Assembly: GCA_930367205.1 (NCBI GenBank)
Contig: OV884011.1
Location: 47,195,754 to 47,259,753 of the forward strand
DNA from: Acanthosoma haemorrhoidale
Taxonomy: Eukaryota; Arthropoda; Insecta; Hemiptera; Acanthosomatidae
Direction of reading: 5' to 3'
Length of the DNA stretch: 64,000 bases
Position numbers and translations under genes: made by a program. The notes beneath the pieces are model-generated. The model was not told the origin of the DNA. It saw only the letters and a program-made list of their open reading frames with translations, and did no database searches. Shown one piece after another: positions 48,895 through 60,518 of the stretch; position 1 is the first letter of the stretch, and each line of letters opens with the position of its first letter.

Positions 48895-49178
48895 GCCTGT
48901 CATATCGCCTGGTTAGTTAAAAAGTCGTATAGACCTTTGAATCGAATTAAACGACTTCAATGGCGTGGCTAAAGAAGGAGCGTGGGAATGCTTCGAACCT
49001 CTGCATCCTTCGCATGCAAGTTAGAAGACAACCATACAGGAAAGTCTCTGGACTGGGTGAAATTCTTTCTATTATATGAATGAGTCAGTGAATATTGAAC
49101 TGCAAATATGGAATGAATAGTGTCTTGACCACTGTAGTTTAAAGCCCAGATTGTAATTTTAAGATAAATAAACAAATT
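48895..49178 (+). mobile_element. decayed jockey LINE 3' end
   Basis: A worn version of the RT C-terminus (AATTAAACGACTTCAATGG, equivalent to RLKRLQW) is followed by the GAATGAG-rich 3' UTR and CCCAGATTGTAATTTTAAGATAAATAAAC. It is more diverged than the 18-kb copy. Confidence 0.6.
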
Positions 49179-49179
49179 A

Positions 49180-52100
49180 AAATATGGATATATTGGAGCA
49201 CCCCGGAAAGAGACGCATGTGGTAAAATGATAAAAAAAATCAACATTAAGGTACATATGCCGGTACGTTATGGGTCTGATTAGTGATATTCATAAGTGGA
49301 AGATCCTGGGACAGGGTAGAGAGTGAACACAACAATGCAAATAGAGGTATAGCTTATTGTAAACGAACACGATTGAGGTATATACCGGCATTTACCTGTC
49401 CACAAATGAAAAAAAAAGGGGTGAAGGATGTAAGGTCACTCCTTGGATACTGCAAAAAACAAGAAGGATCACAGTTAGCCAACGGGGAGAATATATTGAT
49501 AATCAAACCCCAAGGGTAAGGAATTAATGGACACTAATCAAAAACTACCCATCAAAAAGAATGTAGGTCAATTTGAAGTACCCGCCTTCAGCCGTAGGGG
49601 TCAGCTTAGACACTATAACTACAAAGGCCTTTCCTCTAACCCAAAAAGAGGGAAAACGGTTGTTCCTGACAACACCAGCTAACATGATTTGCTTGAAGTA
49701 AAAATTATTAGGGATACGAGTTACTGACATATGATCAGAAGAAAGATTCTCCTATCAATCTATCTTTATCACTGGTCATTCTGCGACTAGAGACATTCTC
49801 GGTTCTAATTAGGTCAGATTCTTCGTATGTTAGTTCTGCCATTGCCACTGACAAATCAACTATTTAGTCTGATCAATCTAGAATCCTCGCCAACCACTCA
49901 CTCTTCGACTAAGTGACTTACCCTAGTCCGAAACCCGGATGATAAACTTAGAATCTAGACACAGAGATTGCATATACGCTTCAAAGTTAGATATCAGAAG
50001 TTAGTTCAATATTAATTATAATTTGAATTATATAAAGTCATTTAGTATAAATAGTAACCATTCTTTTCAGCAAGGTTGTATAAAATTTGTTGTTGATAGT
50101 AAAGTAATTTGATTTAAATTTATTTATTATTTGATATATCCAGGTATCCTCTGCCTGTAAATATATTATAAATATGCTTATTTACCAAAAAGTATCGTAT
50201 TGTGATACGTTTCGATAGTATGTTGCGTACAGATCTTGTTAGATTAAATCGAATTAGTATTCGTGAGTGCCAAATTATATTTCATTCTATTATTAAAGTC
50301 AGACTTTCATAAAGAACTACAAAAATGATTTAAATTTAAACAGAATGGTGTAGAACTAAACCGAATGCGAGTTGATAATTTATAATAGTAAGAACAGAAC
50401 TAAATTATTAATGAATGTTTGTGATTATTGTTATTTTTATTGTTAACTTAGTTATAAAAAACAGTTTATATTAAAACAGTACAGTCTTCGATGTGATACC
50501 CTACCAATCATAATCCTGGGATTATTTATTTTCAAATTGTCAGTTTATCATATAGAGCTTCCATGTCTCTAGGTATAGCAATGGGCAGACATGAGTTATG
50601 AGAAAACATATCTGAGTTACCGGTGTTGAAAAAACAAACAAGGCAAAAAGTTATTAATCACAATGACAGTAAATATATAAGAATCGATTCCATGACTATT
50701 TTTCAATATCAGTTCGTTTTAATGGTTCAATGGAACTGGTAAGTAAAAGCCCCTATTAAAACCACAAAAAAAAAAAAAAGTTACCATACAAGCTACTAAG
50801 GCAAAAATCTCTATCAAAATATACGTGGTCGGGGAGAAGATATCCAAAATTTCTTCTATCATCATTTATTTTGGGACTAAATTTAAAATTATTTTCCTCT
50901 GATGTTAAGAATAAGTTGTTGTTAATATCAAATATGGGAAAACATAACTTTAATTAAATCTTAAATATGATAAAGCTTAATGTTAGCTATTAGGAAGGAC
51001 TATTTTCTTGTTTAATTTTTTTTTTAAAACTCTCGTAATTGTTTTTTTTACTAATACATAATAGAAATATATTAGAGAAGTTGTGGAATATTCCCTGAAA
51101 ATGTCGGACCGGTTTTATTCATTTTACCTACCATTACCGACACTCGGGTTCCAGCTGGGCCGTAGCAAGATTTTCCTCCCGCTTAATCAGCCATTTCGCA
51201 ACTCAGAACAGGTGAGGAGATCACCTTCCATAAACGCAGTACTGTTTGACTATCTAGCCCTTCTTTGGTTTGTCAATAAAAACCTCTTAGTTGGACTGTT
51301 ATACTGTTCAGATCGCCTGCTTAGTTGCAGAGCCACAACCATATGGCTCTGCTCAACGTTTATCCACGTAAAGGTTTTTTTTTTTCGTTCGTGAGTCTCT
51401 TGGGATATATGTTCTACGATAGTGATTGAAAAGATTCGATTACTCTTCAATTTAAATGTGTGGAAAACCACAACTCCTATGGATTTGTTTTTTACCCAAA
51501 TGCAACGACAAGAAATACGGGAAAAAATCAAGTGCGAAAAACGTCTGTTCCGTTACTAATTTACCAGCTAATTGGAAATTTCTCAAGTCCCAACATATTA
51601 TAAATTTTTCTAGACCAACAAAGATTTGTTCACTTCCACGAAAGTGTAATTTTGGAAAAATATATAAACGGAATTAAGGTGGATTATAGTGTCTTGTGTG
51701 GTTTTGAGTTCTACTCAACCATCCTCGTCCGGTTCTTAAAATTGTATCTTTTGATTGTGAAATAACTACAGCATACAACTTTTATAAACTATTGCAGCCA
51801 ATGAAAATAACCTTTTCTAAAAAACAAACAAACTGTAATTAGCTTATAAATTGGTGGTTCAGAACTAACAAGAGCAACTTACATCTTAAAAGTTAGCGCG
51901 ATAAGTCCTAGGTTTAATTTTATTTCTCATACTCTCTGCAGCTTTATTGTAGCCAAAAACAAGATTGCATATATGAATGCGTTGAGAAATATATCGTTAA
52001 AAATGACATCATATTTGGAATCGCTATCGTAGAACCTTCATTCAGACAGAGAAGTATAAAGACGATTGTTACGTACATGTTCGGTAGTAGAGCCTCGGTC

Positions 52101-52252
52101 AAAATAAGATATGGGGAGTTTCACTAAGAGTCCTCAAGGGAAGTGTAAGCGTATTTTGACTTTTTGGCGATAGATTTTCCATTGTTTGCGATAAGTGCGT
52201 GAGGAGTAAGTAGTAAGGAGCGGGTTGAAAAGGGTAGGTCGCTAAAATTGCT
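49180..52252. other. AT-rich gene-free stretch
   Basis: Short ORFs only. The block at 51.1 kb, listed separately, is the only GC-richer piece. Confidence 0.4.
51101..51211. other. GC-richer block ending in a CAG|GTGAGG donor-like site
   Basis: The block is open from ATG 51101 for 37 codons to ACTCAGAACAG|GTGAGG, an excellent donor sequence in phase 0. The peptide (MSDRFYSFYLPLPTLGFQLG) is not recognised. Equally it could be a conserved noncoding element. Not enough for a gene call. Confidence 0.2.
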
Positions 52253-52438
52253 GTGTCGCAGGCGTACGTGTGCTGTGAGTGTGAAAAGTGGGCATGTCAG
52301 CATTGTCGGAGGCGAACAAGAGAGGAGCCAACAACTCCCCCTTCGGAACGCCAGAACCCACTGATCGTTCGGAGAAATCGATCGCTTCCGGACCTTGAAA
52401 TTTGGCGTGTCAATTCTTTTAATTTTATACTTAAGTAA
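52253..52438 (+). CDS. Cys-rich zinc-finger-like exon candidate, uncertain
   Basis: The frame begins with a GTG codon, preceded by TTGCTGT and containing CGCAG|GCG, which could be a splice acceptor near 52261. The peptide has CCECEKWACQHCRRR (C-x2-C-x4-C-x2-C), fitting half of a treble-clef or PHD/FYVE-like zinc site, then a Pro-rich stretch and RRNRSLPDLEIW. Upstream in another frame is CDKC. The region is GC-richer than its surroundings. It might be one exon of an unrecognised gene or a fragment of a LINE ORF1. I cannot assign a family. Confidence 0.25.
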   Translation: MSQAYVCCECEKWACQHCRRRTREEPTTPPSERQNPLIVRRNRSLPDLEIWRVNSFNFILK

Positions 52439-52444
52439 ATTGGG

Positions 52445-52510
52445 AGACTAGTGGTTGTTAGCCTAACTGCTTCATGGTACGTTGTTTCTGGGTTTAAATT
52501 CCAGGGTGCG
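52445..52510 (+). repeat. tRNA-derived SINE head
   Basis: A-box-like TAGTGGTTGTTAGC (52449-52462) and B-box-like GGGTTTAAATTCC (52490-52502) have tRNA-like spacing. It lies just right of the Cys-rich ORF at 52253-52438. Confidence 0.5.
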
Positions 52511-52727
52511 CAGTGAATTTTATTGCATTTCCGTTAATAGTATGAGTTACCAGTTACGTGTTAACCTGATTTTCAACAGTTCAAGGTAAAAAATTATTTA
52601 AAAAAAAATATGTTGGATTCCCAATATTATTGCGCTCATAGCTAACTAACATTTTTCTCAATGATGTCGTTTAACCATTAAAATACATCGTATTTCTGAA
52701 ATCATAATTTTCAGGGCAGATATTATT

Positions 52728-53129
52728 TGTGGAGAGAATTCGTTTAGAAATCCTTTATAGATTTTTTTTTTAATCATTTCTTTTGATATTTCGTCTTATG
52801 AGATTATGAAAATATAATTAATCTATGATTGTATCAAAATTTCCATAAAAAGTAAAGAACCTTCAGCTTTATGAGTTTAGTATTTTTACAAAGTTCAATT
52901 CTCTACATAGAAAAATTCAAACAAAACGTCTATTATATAATTGAGGGTTTTGTTACGGTAGCAAACACGATTTTTAGGAAAATTTGTCTATACCATAGTG
53001 TTAACATATTATAATTATTAATATGTGTTAAACATAATCATAAATTATACAAGTTGTTCCAAGAGCTTGAAGTATTAAAACTTGGTGTTTCTTCATGATC
53101 TCTGTGACATACTCTACATAAAAGGGTAG
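52728..53129 (+). repeat. 0.4-kb direct duplication, copy 1
   Basis: Copy 1 and the segment 53864-54246 align through their length with small indels, for example ATTAATCTATGATTGTATCAAAATTT, CTTTATGAGTTTAGTATTTTTACAAAG and GTTGTTCCAAGAGCTTGAAGTATTAAAACTT. No coding sequence is evident. Confidence 0.85.
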
Positions 53130-53589
53130 TTTAGCATTGCCATTATTAGAAAATTAAATTGACAATCTTCACTTTTATTATGAAACTACCATAAGTGATA
53201 GTGTTATTTGTTTCGAAATATTATTTTTGCATTTAGAATAGTATATTGTTAGTCTTTAAGCAGTGTAGATCATCAGTTTTTAGTTTTCAGATAGTTTTGG
53301 AGCAATTAGAGATGTTTGGTTTTCTGACCATCTCAGCGCAACAATAACCATTGGCAGAATGAAATAAAATTGAATCAATAGAAATTTTTAAAGATCAGAC
53401 TGATATACGGTAATGACCCTCGTGGATGGCACTAAGAATAACTTAATTATATTTCATTACTCAAATGCTCATGAAGAGATAAGGCCTACCACAGTAGGGA
53501 GGTGGTGCTGAAGAGCAAGTGTGGTTGGCACTAGGCAGTTACCTCTAATCCTTTATTTGGGTTTTCAACCGGATCCGTTACTTCTTTAT

Positions 53590-53770
53590 TCAGCTGACTA
53601 CTCGAGGCTGAGTGGATCTCGAACAGACTCATCTTACAAAGGAATACTCACCGGGAATAAATACTTACAAAGGAATAAACCGGGAAATACTCAAAGGGAA
53701 TCTGGGAAATAAATCCAGGACTCCTCAGTTAAAAGACAGCTCAGTAACCGCTGGTCTACAGCCGAAGTAT
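53590..53770 (-). repeat. SINE, tRNA-Lys-like head and part of body, minus strand
   Basis: The minus strand starts with a head: AGACCAGCGGTTAC, GAGCTGTCTTTTAACTGAGG (Lys-UUU-like anticodon arm) and GGATTTATTTCCC. The body contains GATGAGTCTGTTCGAGATCC and ACTCAGCCTCG, also seen in diverged form at 61563-61595. The A-box, anticodon arm and B-box order fits a tRNA-derived SINE. Confidence 0.6.
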
Positions 53771-53863
53771 TAAAGAAAAAACGGAAAAATAAAAAATAAA
53801 CGCCAACAATACAATACAATGATTGAACAGGGCATATGTATCCAGTTTCGTTTTTATCTTTTT

Positions 53864-54246
53864 TGTAGAGAGTTTTCATTTAGAAATGCTTTATAGATTA
53901 TTTTTTTTAATCATTCCTTTTGATATTTCGTCTCATGAGATCATAAAAAGATAATTAATCTATGATTGTATCAAAATTTGCATAAAAAGTAAAGGAGCTT
54001 CAGCTTTATGAGTTTAGTATTTTTACAAAGTTCAATTCTCTACATAGAAAAATTCAATCAAAACTTTTCGTTACGGGAGTAAACACGATTTTCACGATAA
54101 TTTTTCTATACCATAGTGTCAACATATTATAATTATTAATATAGTTGAATATAATCATAAGGTATACGAGTTGTTCCAAGAGCTTGAAGTATTAAAACTT
54201 TGTGTCGCTTCATGAAATCTGTTTCATATTCTACATAAAAGGGTAT
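53864..54246 (+). repeat. 0.4-kb direct duplication, copy 2
   Basis: This is the second copy, in the same orientation, about 1.1 kb to the right of copy 1. A short third piece follows at 54255-54306 (CTTATGATCTCATAAGACGACAATTAATCTATAATTGTATC). This suggests tandem spread of an AT-rich unit or a dispersed repeat inserted more than once. Confidence 0.85.
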
Positions 54247-54309
54247 TAAGACTTCTTATGATCTCATAAGACGACAATTAATCTATAATTGTATCAAAAT
54301 TTGCACATG

Positions 54310-57099
54310 GATGTATTGTATACAAGAGTAGAATCAAATGGCATAATGAAAAAAATGATCCTCGTGGTTGATATGCCCATACTAAATAAATAAATATTAT
54401 TCCCGCATATCTTTTACGACATAACTGTTTAACGCTACCCTAGTTAGCACATTTATTTATCGAATTCACGAATACGACAGAATGAATAAATAAATACGAG
54501 CGAGTTGTATGAATAAAGGCCTCTTAAGTTCTAAAAAAAAACTATAATGGCAAATCAAATAAATTGTTGGTTTTCGTACCGTATGATGTTTAGTGACTAT
54601 TCGGTGGTCTTCAGCTGCTGACGTCATAATGTCAACGATAACATCTTGATCTTTTAATTCTGATTTCTCAGCTTAGAGTTAATTTTTGTTATTTAATTTT
54701 ACTTCGGTATAAGATGTTAAGGTGGTTTCAATCCTAGAATCGACAACTGTCCTTGAGAAATTAGTTAGATGTTTCTTGGTTAACAGTGGCTTCATATATG
54801 AGTGGATGAATGTGTTGGAATGCCGGTATATATATTTCAATGTTAAGCGGTCAACACCTCACTTCAAAGATTTCCGAAGGACCCGATGCAGACATACATA
54901 ATACGATGAAACGTTGTCTATTAATAAATTTGATAGTAATCTAAAATATTGCATCAGCCCAAAAAAACCATCCACTCATATAGTTGGATGTTATTTTTGT
55001 AATAGAAATATAGACAGAAAAATAAAAAGCGTTGGAAAGTACGCGATTATAAAATGTGATACGAGGATAGTGTCCAGAAATGTTAACTGCATTAACATTT
55101 TTACAAACTATTCAAGACTAATAATTTATGTTTAATATTCTTGAAAATGTCAAAATTTTGGGATTGATTCATTTCTATTTAATTTTCATAAGATAGTAAT
55201 TTTAGTTTGATTGATACGTGAGACTAATTTTTGTACCTCTGATGTTTCCTGTGCCAAACTTGTGCATATCCAATAATTTTCCGTAGTCTATGTTTATTTC
55301 TAATTCTTATTATTTATTACATAAACCAAATAATATTTAATAATAATGACAAAACCTTTTACCGAATATGTATAAATAATATATATATACCAATCATACA
55401 ATGGTGGTGACCTACCACCCAAAACGTACCCCAAGTTCATTATTCTATATCAAATCTTTATTGTGGTAAAATTACAATCTGCCTTGTTCAATATTCTGAT
55501 GAAGAATCCTTTTCATTTTGGGAAAACTATCAAAATAATGCTTAGCTTAAATAGACAGTAAATGATGCATGAAAGTATAATACATTATAATAGTATAATT
55601 ATAGATATTTTAGCTTGACAGGTTTTCACTTTTTGGTACTCTTATAGATTTAACGTTTGGACGTAAATTTAGTATAATGTCATATTTGTTTAATTGGTGG
55701 GTCTATAGAGGTGGGACAGTTGTCTAAAAACGTTTTAGTGTATCAGTACAAGAATCGTTCAATTTAACGGAAATTTAATTCATGATGCATCTTTTTAATT
55801 CTGGTTTAGTAAGAGTAATTATTTACGGTTATGAGACATTTATATTGAATAATTTGGATTTTTTGTACGTTTTTTCTACTTGTGAAGCACCCATGCATTA
55901 ATACCTCATGAATTACAGATTGGTACAGGATGAATTTTTTTTTTGGAGGAAGTTATGATTGTTAAAAACAAAAGTCTAACACTTGACCACTGCCTTATAA
56001 CATTAAAATTTGTAAAGTTAATTATTTTTTTAAATAATTAAAATAATTAACATTGTCCACCACTTTTTCTTCTTGCCTTAGGAGTCTGTAAATCAGTTGA
56101 TGAATGTACACAGTGATTCCAGTGATTGACTGTTCACTGAACTGTAACTACCACCGTGTATATAATATGATTGTAATTCATTGTAGTGGTTTGCTACTTT
56201 TGTAATTGTGTTGTCTACTTATTGTCAAGGAACCTATTTAGTATTTACCTACATTCTATTACCAATCCCCACCACTATGATTCATTTTAGTGAACTGCAC
56301 TGTGATATGTTGTTGTCTACTTTCTTCAGGCCTTATTGAATCGATTACACGCCATGCTGGAGAATAAATTATCATCCTAATTTACACGTTGAAAAAATTG
56401 ACTTTATATACACGTTGACCCATTTACGTCTTGATATACATTTCTTCTAATTGCAGATCATATAGTATCATGTATTAAACATAACTTTGATATTTCAATG
56501 ATTGTATGTAATGTCCATACTAAAGGTCTTGAAACATAATAGTATTTATTATTATAACCTTTAAAAAAATCTGATGATTACTCTCTTTCTTCTTCCCCCG
56601 AAATTTTAGAGTTCTATAAATCATGTGAGCTCAGTGTGGTTTTGCTTACTGGACTACCCCTAATAGTGCCCAATGGGCACCAATTTCATTAATTTCAGTG
56701 AACCTAAATTAGTAAGTATTTTTCAGTTCTTTTGAAGGATTTGTTGTCTGGGATTTTATATCAGGCACTTTTGAAATAAAATACTGTACCTTGCTTCAGG
56801 TATATTCCTACCTATTTCATAAAATACCTTTAGGTTAGGAGCGATTTTATTGATCAGCTTAGATCGAAGCCAGAGAGCCACTTAGGAAAAATAGAAGGAC
56901 ATTAGCCTAATTAAGTATTTGCCCTATAAGTATTCCCGGCTCAGGAGGAATGTTTGTATTTGTCAGATCGTTATCTCAATAATATGATTGTTGTATCTGG
57001 GCAGCTTGGGAAGAGGTGGGGGGGGGGGAAGAATCAGGGCCGCCCTGCTAAATTATTCAGTTAACTAGTGGGTAAGTAGGGGTAGTATTGTAAATACTA
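54310..57099. other. AT-rich upstream flank of Vsx
   Basis: No coding sequence. It holds one jockey tail fragment at 55.45 kb. A G-tract of about 10 at 57018-57027 marks the approach to the GC-rich promoter island. Confidence 0.45.
55448..55490 (-). mobile_element. minimal jockey tail fragment
   Basis: The reverse complement reads AAGGCAGATTGTAATTTTACCACAATAAAGA, the last bases of the LINE family only. Confidence 0.55.
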
Positions 57100-57273
57100 T
57101 AGCAGAGGGGGTTGAGTGGCCGGCTTAGGATGGCTCACGCTTGGGGGTGGCTCTCCCCTCCAGGGGGCAAGCGGGCCAATCAGGTCGAGGGGGCGTGGTG
57201 AGCCGGCCACGCCCATTTTGAGGTCCGCCTCCCGAAGCCCAAGGCAGGCCGACAGAGACGGCAGAAGCGCGAG
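57100..57273 (+). promoter_or_regulatory. GC-rich promoter / 5' UTR island of the Vsx gene
   Basis: This GC-rich stretch directly precedes the Vsx start codon in otherwise AT-rich DNA. It holds a CCAAT pentamer at 57176-57180. It also holds a symmetric pair of GC boxes, GGGCGTGG (57191-57198) and CCACGCCC (57207-57214), which are exact reverse complements around an 8-bp spacer and fit Sp/KLF-type zinc-finger sites. I see no good TATA box close by, so a TATA-less CpG-type promoter is likely. The transcription start cannot be placed from sequence alone. Confidence 0.5.
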
Positions 57274-57547
57274 ATGAGCGGTGAGGTAAAGTCGACGGTG
57301 CGAGTTGCGGCACCAAGCCTCGGGGACGCGCCACCCCCGAAGCGGCCGGGCAGGTCTCCCTTCGCCATCCAGGAGCTGCTGGGCCTGGCGGAGCCCCCTC
57401 AGCAGGAGTACCCCAGGCACCCGAACCTACACACCCAGGCCATGCTGTCTGCATCCAGGATGGCGTACTTCAACGCACAGGCCGCCGTCGCCGCAGCGTT
57501 CCTGCCACAGCACCACCAGCAGTCGCTCCACCCGCCACCGCCTTCAG
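57274..57547 (+). CDS. Vsx: Vsx (visual system homeobox, CHX10-like) first coding exon, partial gene
   Basis: This exon encodes the N-terminus of a paired-like homeodomain transcription factor of the Vsx/CHX10 family. These are nuclear DNA-binding proteins used in eye, optic-lobe and interneuron development. The 91 codons plus one base contain RSPFAIQELLGL at about residues 27-38. It corresponds to the conserved octapeptide-type repressor motif near the N-terminus of VSX1/VSX2 proteins. It is followed by an Ala-rich stretch (MAYFNAQAAVAAAFLP, about residues 63-78) and a His/Pro/Gln tail. ATG 57274 has a G at -3, and an in-frame TGA lies upstream at 57199-57201 with no ATG between. The exon ends at CAG|GTAACC in phase 1; reading on into the intron gives a stop at about 57576. 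The exon is GC-rich, unlike its AT-rich surroundings. The homeodomain is not in the window, so Vsx1 cannot be separated from Vsx2. Overlapping ORFs in other frames are shadows. Confidence 0.72.
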
Positions 57548-60435
57548 GTAACCAATGTAAATATCTCAACTCATAACTGAGCAAGTACAGTCACTTACTT
57601 AATTATTGCCACTTTTGTAGTCTTAAAGCTAATTTGGCTAACTAATAATAATTTGGCCCAAGAGAAAGGATATACTTTTATCTTTTTGTGTGCATGTCCA
57701 AAATTTTGGATTCATTAAAGACAGTTGTACAAATGAATTGTTAAAAAGATTCTGTAAAAAATAATGTTTATGAGATTTAAAAAATTTTGTACTTATATAG
57801 TTCTAGTCAATGTCAATAGATTTTTTATTTGCTAAAAAGGTGACTTTTAGTGGCCTAAATGGATTAACAAGTAAAATGAAGTAGTTTTGATCCAAAAGAG
57901 TTAATTTTTATGTGAGTCCGGTACTGTTTTTAATCGTTATTCATGGTATATTTTAAATGGTAAAATTTATTATGTAATTGATACCGTAACTCAATTAAAA
58001 AAATTGAGAGGTTCTAATGTCATTATTTCAATGTTGGCAATTTACTAATTATTCAAAATATCATAATGACATGTATAAATGACAGATCGTACGAGTTATA
58101 ATATATATTTAGGGATAAATCCAAATAAATACAGAAAAAATCCAAAGACTCTGATTACAAAGTAAGTACCGAAAACATATTTGTACAGAGCCAATAACCA
58201 TCAGAAAAATATTTTACAGACCCTAAGCTCACCCCACCCAACCGGGTTCAAAATCAAAGAAAACCTTGCTAAAACTAAACAATTAACATTAGCTGTCAAA
58301 AGCATTGTCAAATTCATTTACTCAATTTTTCACAGCTCTATACAGGGTTTAGAAGTTCCAAGAAAATATATATACACAATTGTATGAATACCGCTACTTT
58401 ACAAAACCGGAGATTGGCCGAAACTACATTATTAGGAATACCAGGAAGAAACGTATTACATTCCGGGAAGAAAGCCTGAACTCCCAGTTCCACAGATTTT
58501 TTAGTCTAGTTAGTCAATTATTACATTTTCTACTTTATCTTCAAGTATAATAGGCTTTATACGTTAGGGTGTAACTGCTATCAACTCTTGAACAATCATA
58601 TTTGAAATGAGAACGACTTACTTTGTTCCGTGATCAAATTAATTCATTATTTTTCTACGTTGTTTTATTAACACATTTTAACATAAAAATTTATAGTCAA
58701 TAAAACCTAATCATGCTTACACCAATGTTAACTGGCCTACTTGGGCCAACATTAAAAACAAATGAGCGAAAGCCCAAAAAATTAAGATTGTCTCAGAAAA
58801 ACATTGTGTTGGGCGTTTTGGAAGTCTGTGTAACCGTAATTTGTGTTTCAAAATTGGTTTTTCATCAACAAAGAGGTATAATATAATCTGTATTTTGGGG
58901 AAAAACCTGGTGGTTAGAGTGTGACATAATTCGTGGCCCTCACAAAGCGCCTCTTCGCTGCTTATGAGGTCAAGTCCTTTGTATTCCGGACTGTTGACTG
59001 GTGATTTGTCGATTCCTTGTTTGCTTCATTGGGAAACCCGTTTGTAAGCCAAAACCCAAAAGTGACAGCTGTGAAGATGTTCTCGACTCAGATTGGGGTA
59101 CTCATTGACATTTAGGCATTATTTATATGGTTAGGGGCTTACAGAAATGTAAAATATTTTTAAAATGGTTATGATTCTGAACCAACCTTTTTAACAAATG
59201 TTTTACCAAAACAAAACCTTTTCACTATCTCAAAAGTTTCGGAATGTTGAAATATGTTTACATAACATGGATTATTTTTGATCAAAATTACAACCACTAA
59301 TTTATCAAAAATATTTAAAAACGTAACTAACTAGTCTTATGCTTTAGGGTTATTTGTTTCCCAATTTATGTTATCTGACGATCACAATTGATTTACCTTT
59401 AAACATATTATATGATTATTTGTGCTCATATAAGAACGATCTGAAAGATAATTAATTTGACAAAAATAAAACCTAAGCAACCTGACAAGGAGTTTTCTTA
59501 CTGGTAGTCATGTTTTACATAAATAAATAAAAATAATTAGTTGCAGTGTAATTGAAAACATTGTAGGAAAAAAAAACTTTAGATATATTGTAGAACTATG
59601 TAAGTGATTGTATACGCTCTGTTTAATGTCAAAAAAGTTAAATAAAAACAAAAATGACACATATAACTGGTTTTCATTAACATTATACTATTTGAAAATC
59701 GTTGAGATAATTCAAGTATTTTAAAATCTTGTCTGGTTTTTCACATTATAATTCAAATAGAAAATTGTCAATTGAGTATTCATTTAAATTTTTGAACAAA
59801 TATAATTTGTCTCTGCTTAAGCAGCACACCGTCAAACATTTTTGAAATTAACTTTTCTTTATTTGATTCAGGTAGTTTTGTTAGCCTTTGATAATTTTTC
59901 GTTTATCATAAATACTTGTTTTATTCACTCATGAATCGAATTATGCACTTAAAAATAATTAACCTTCTCTTATGCTCATCGAAAAATCGTCAAATTCATT
60001 ATATAATGACCCTATGTGAACAAAATAATTTTTTTTTTTTTTATGTAATTTAACTACTTAACTAGATTGATTTTGAAACTTTCATTAGAAATTATTAGAT
60101 AATAATCACTACTGTTATCTTCCTACTAATAATTTAAAAGCTTAGTTCCTAGTATTAAATTTACTGATAGCTTATTTTGTGATATAAATTCAATTAATAG
60201 TTCAAACAATCATTATTTAGTTATATAATTTGCTTTTTCTGGAGGTGGGTTATTTTTTTCTATGAAATCAGTAATTACATAAATGAATTAGATTTTTAGG
60301 GGCAAATTCAATTTTCAGAACTTCAATTTAATGATTAGTCTATTCAACATTTATTTATTATGTTAATACCATTAATTATAATTACTCATTTTCAGTGACA
60401 CATTTTGTAACCAAGTTAAATTATTTCTAAAAATG

Positions 60436-60518
60436 TTTTTACCTTTTTTTTCTTCTTTTTACCTTTTTTTTTTTTCTTCGTTTTACCTTTTTTTTCTTCT
60501 TTTTTCCTTTTTTTTTTA
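60436..60518 (+). repeat. pyrimidine minisatellite in Vsx intron
   Basis: About four degenerate units of roughly 20 bp, each made of TTTTACC followed by a T-run and CTTCTTTTT, lie in tandem. The last unit runs into a T-tract followed by AG. The strand is almost purely pyrimidine. Confidence 0.75.

Noticed and set aside
57097..57584. Several long ORFs on the minus strand over the GC island.
   Set aside because: They are shadows of the GC-rich Vsx exon and promoter; they lack family motifs, and the plus-strand frame has the octapeptide motif, start and donor.
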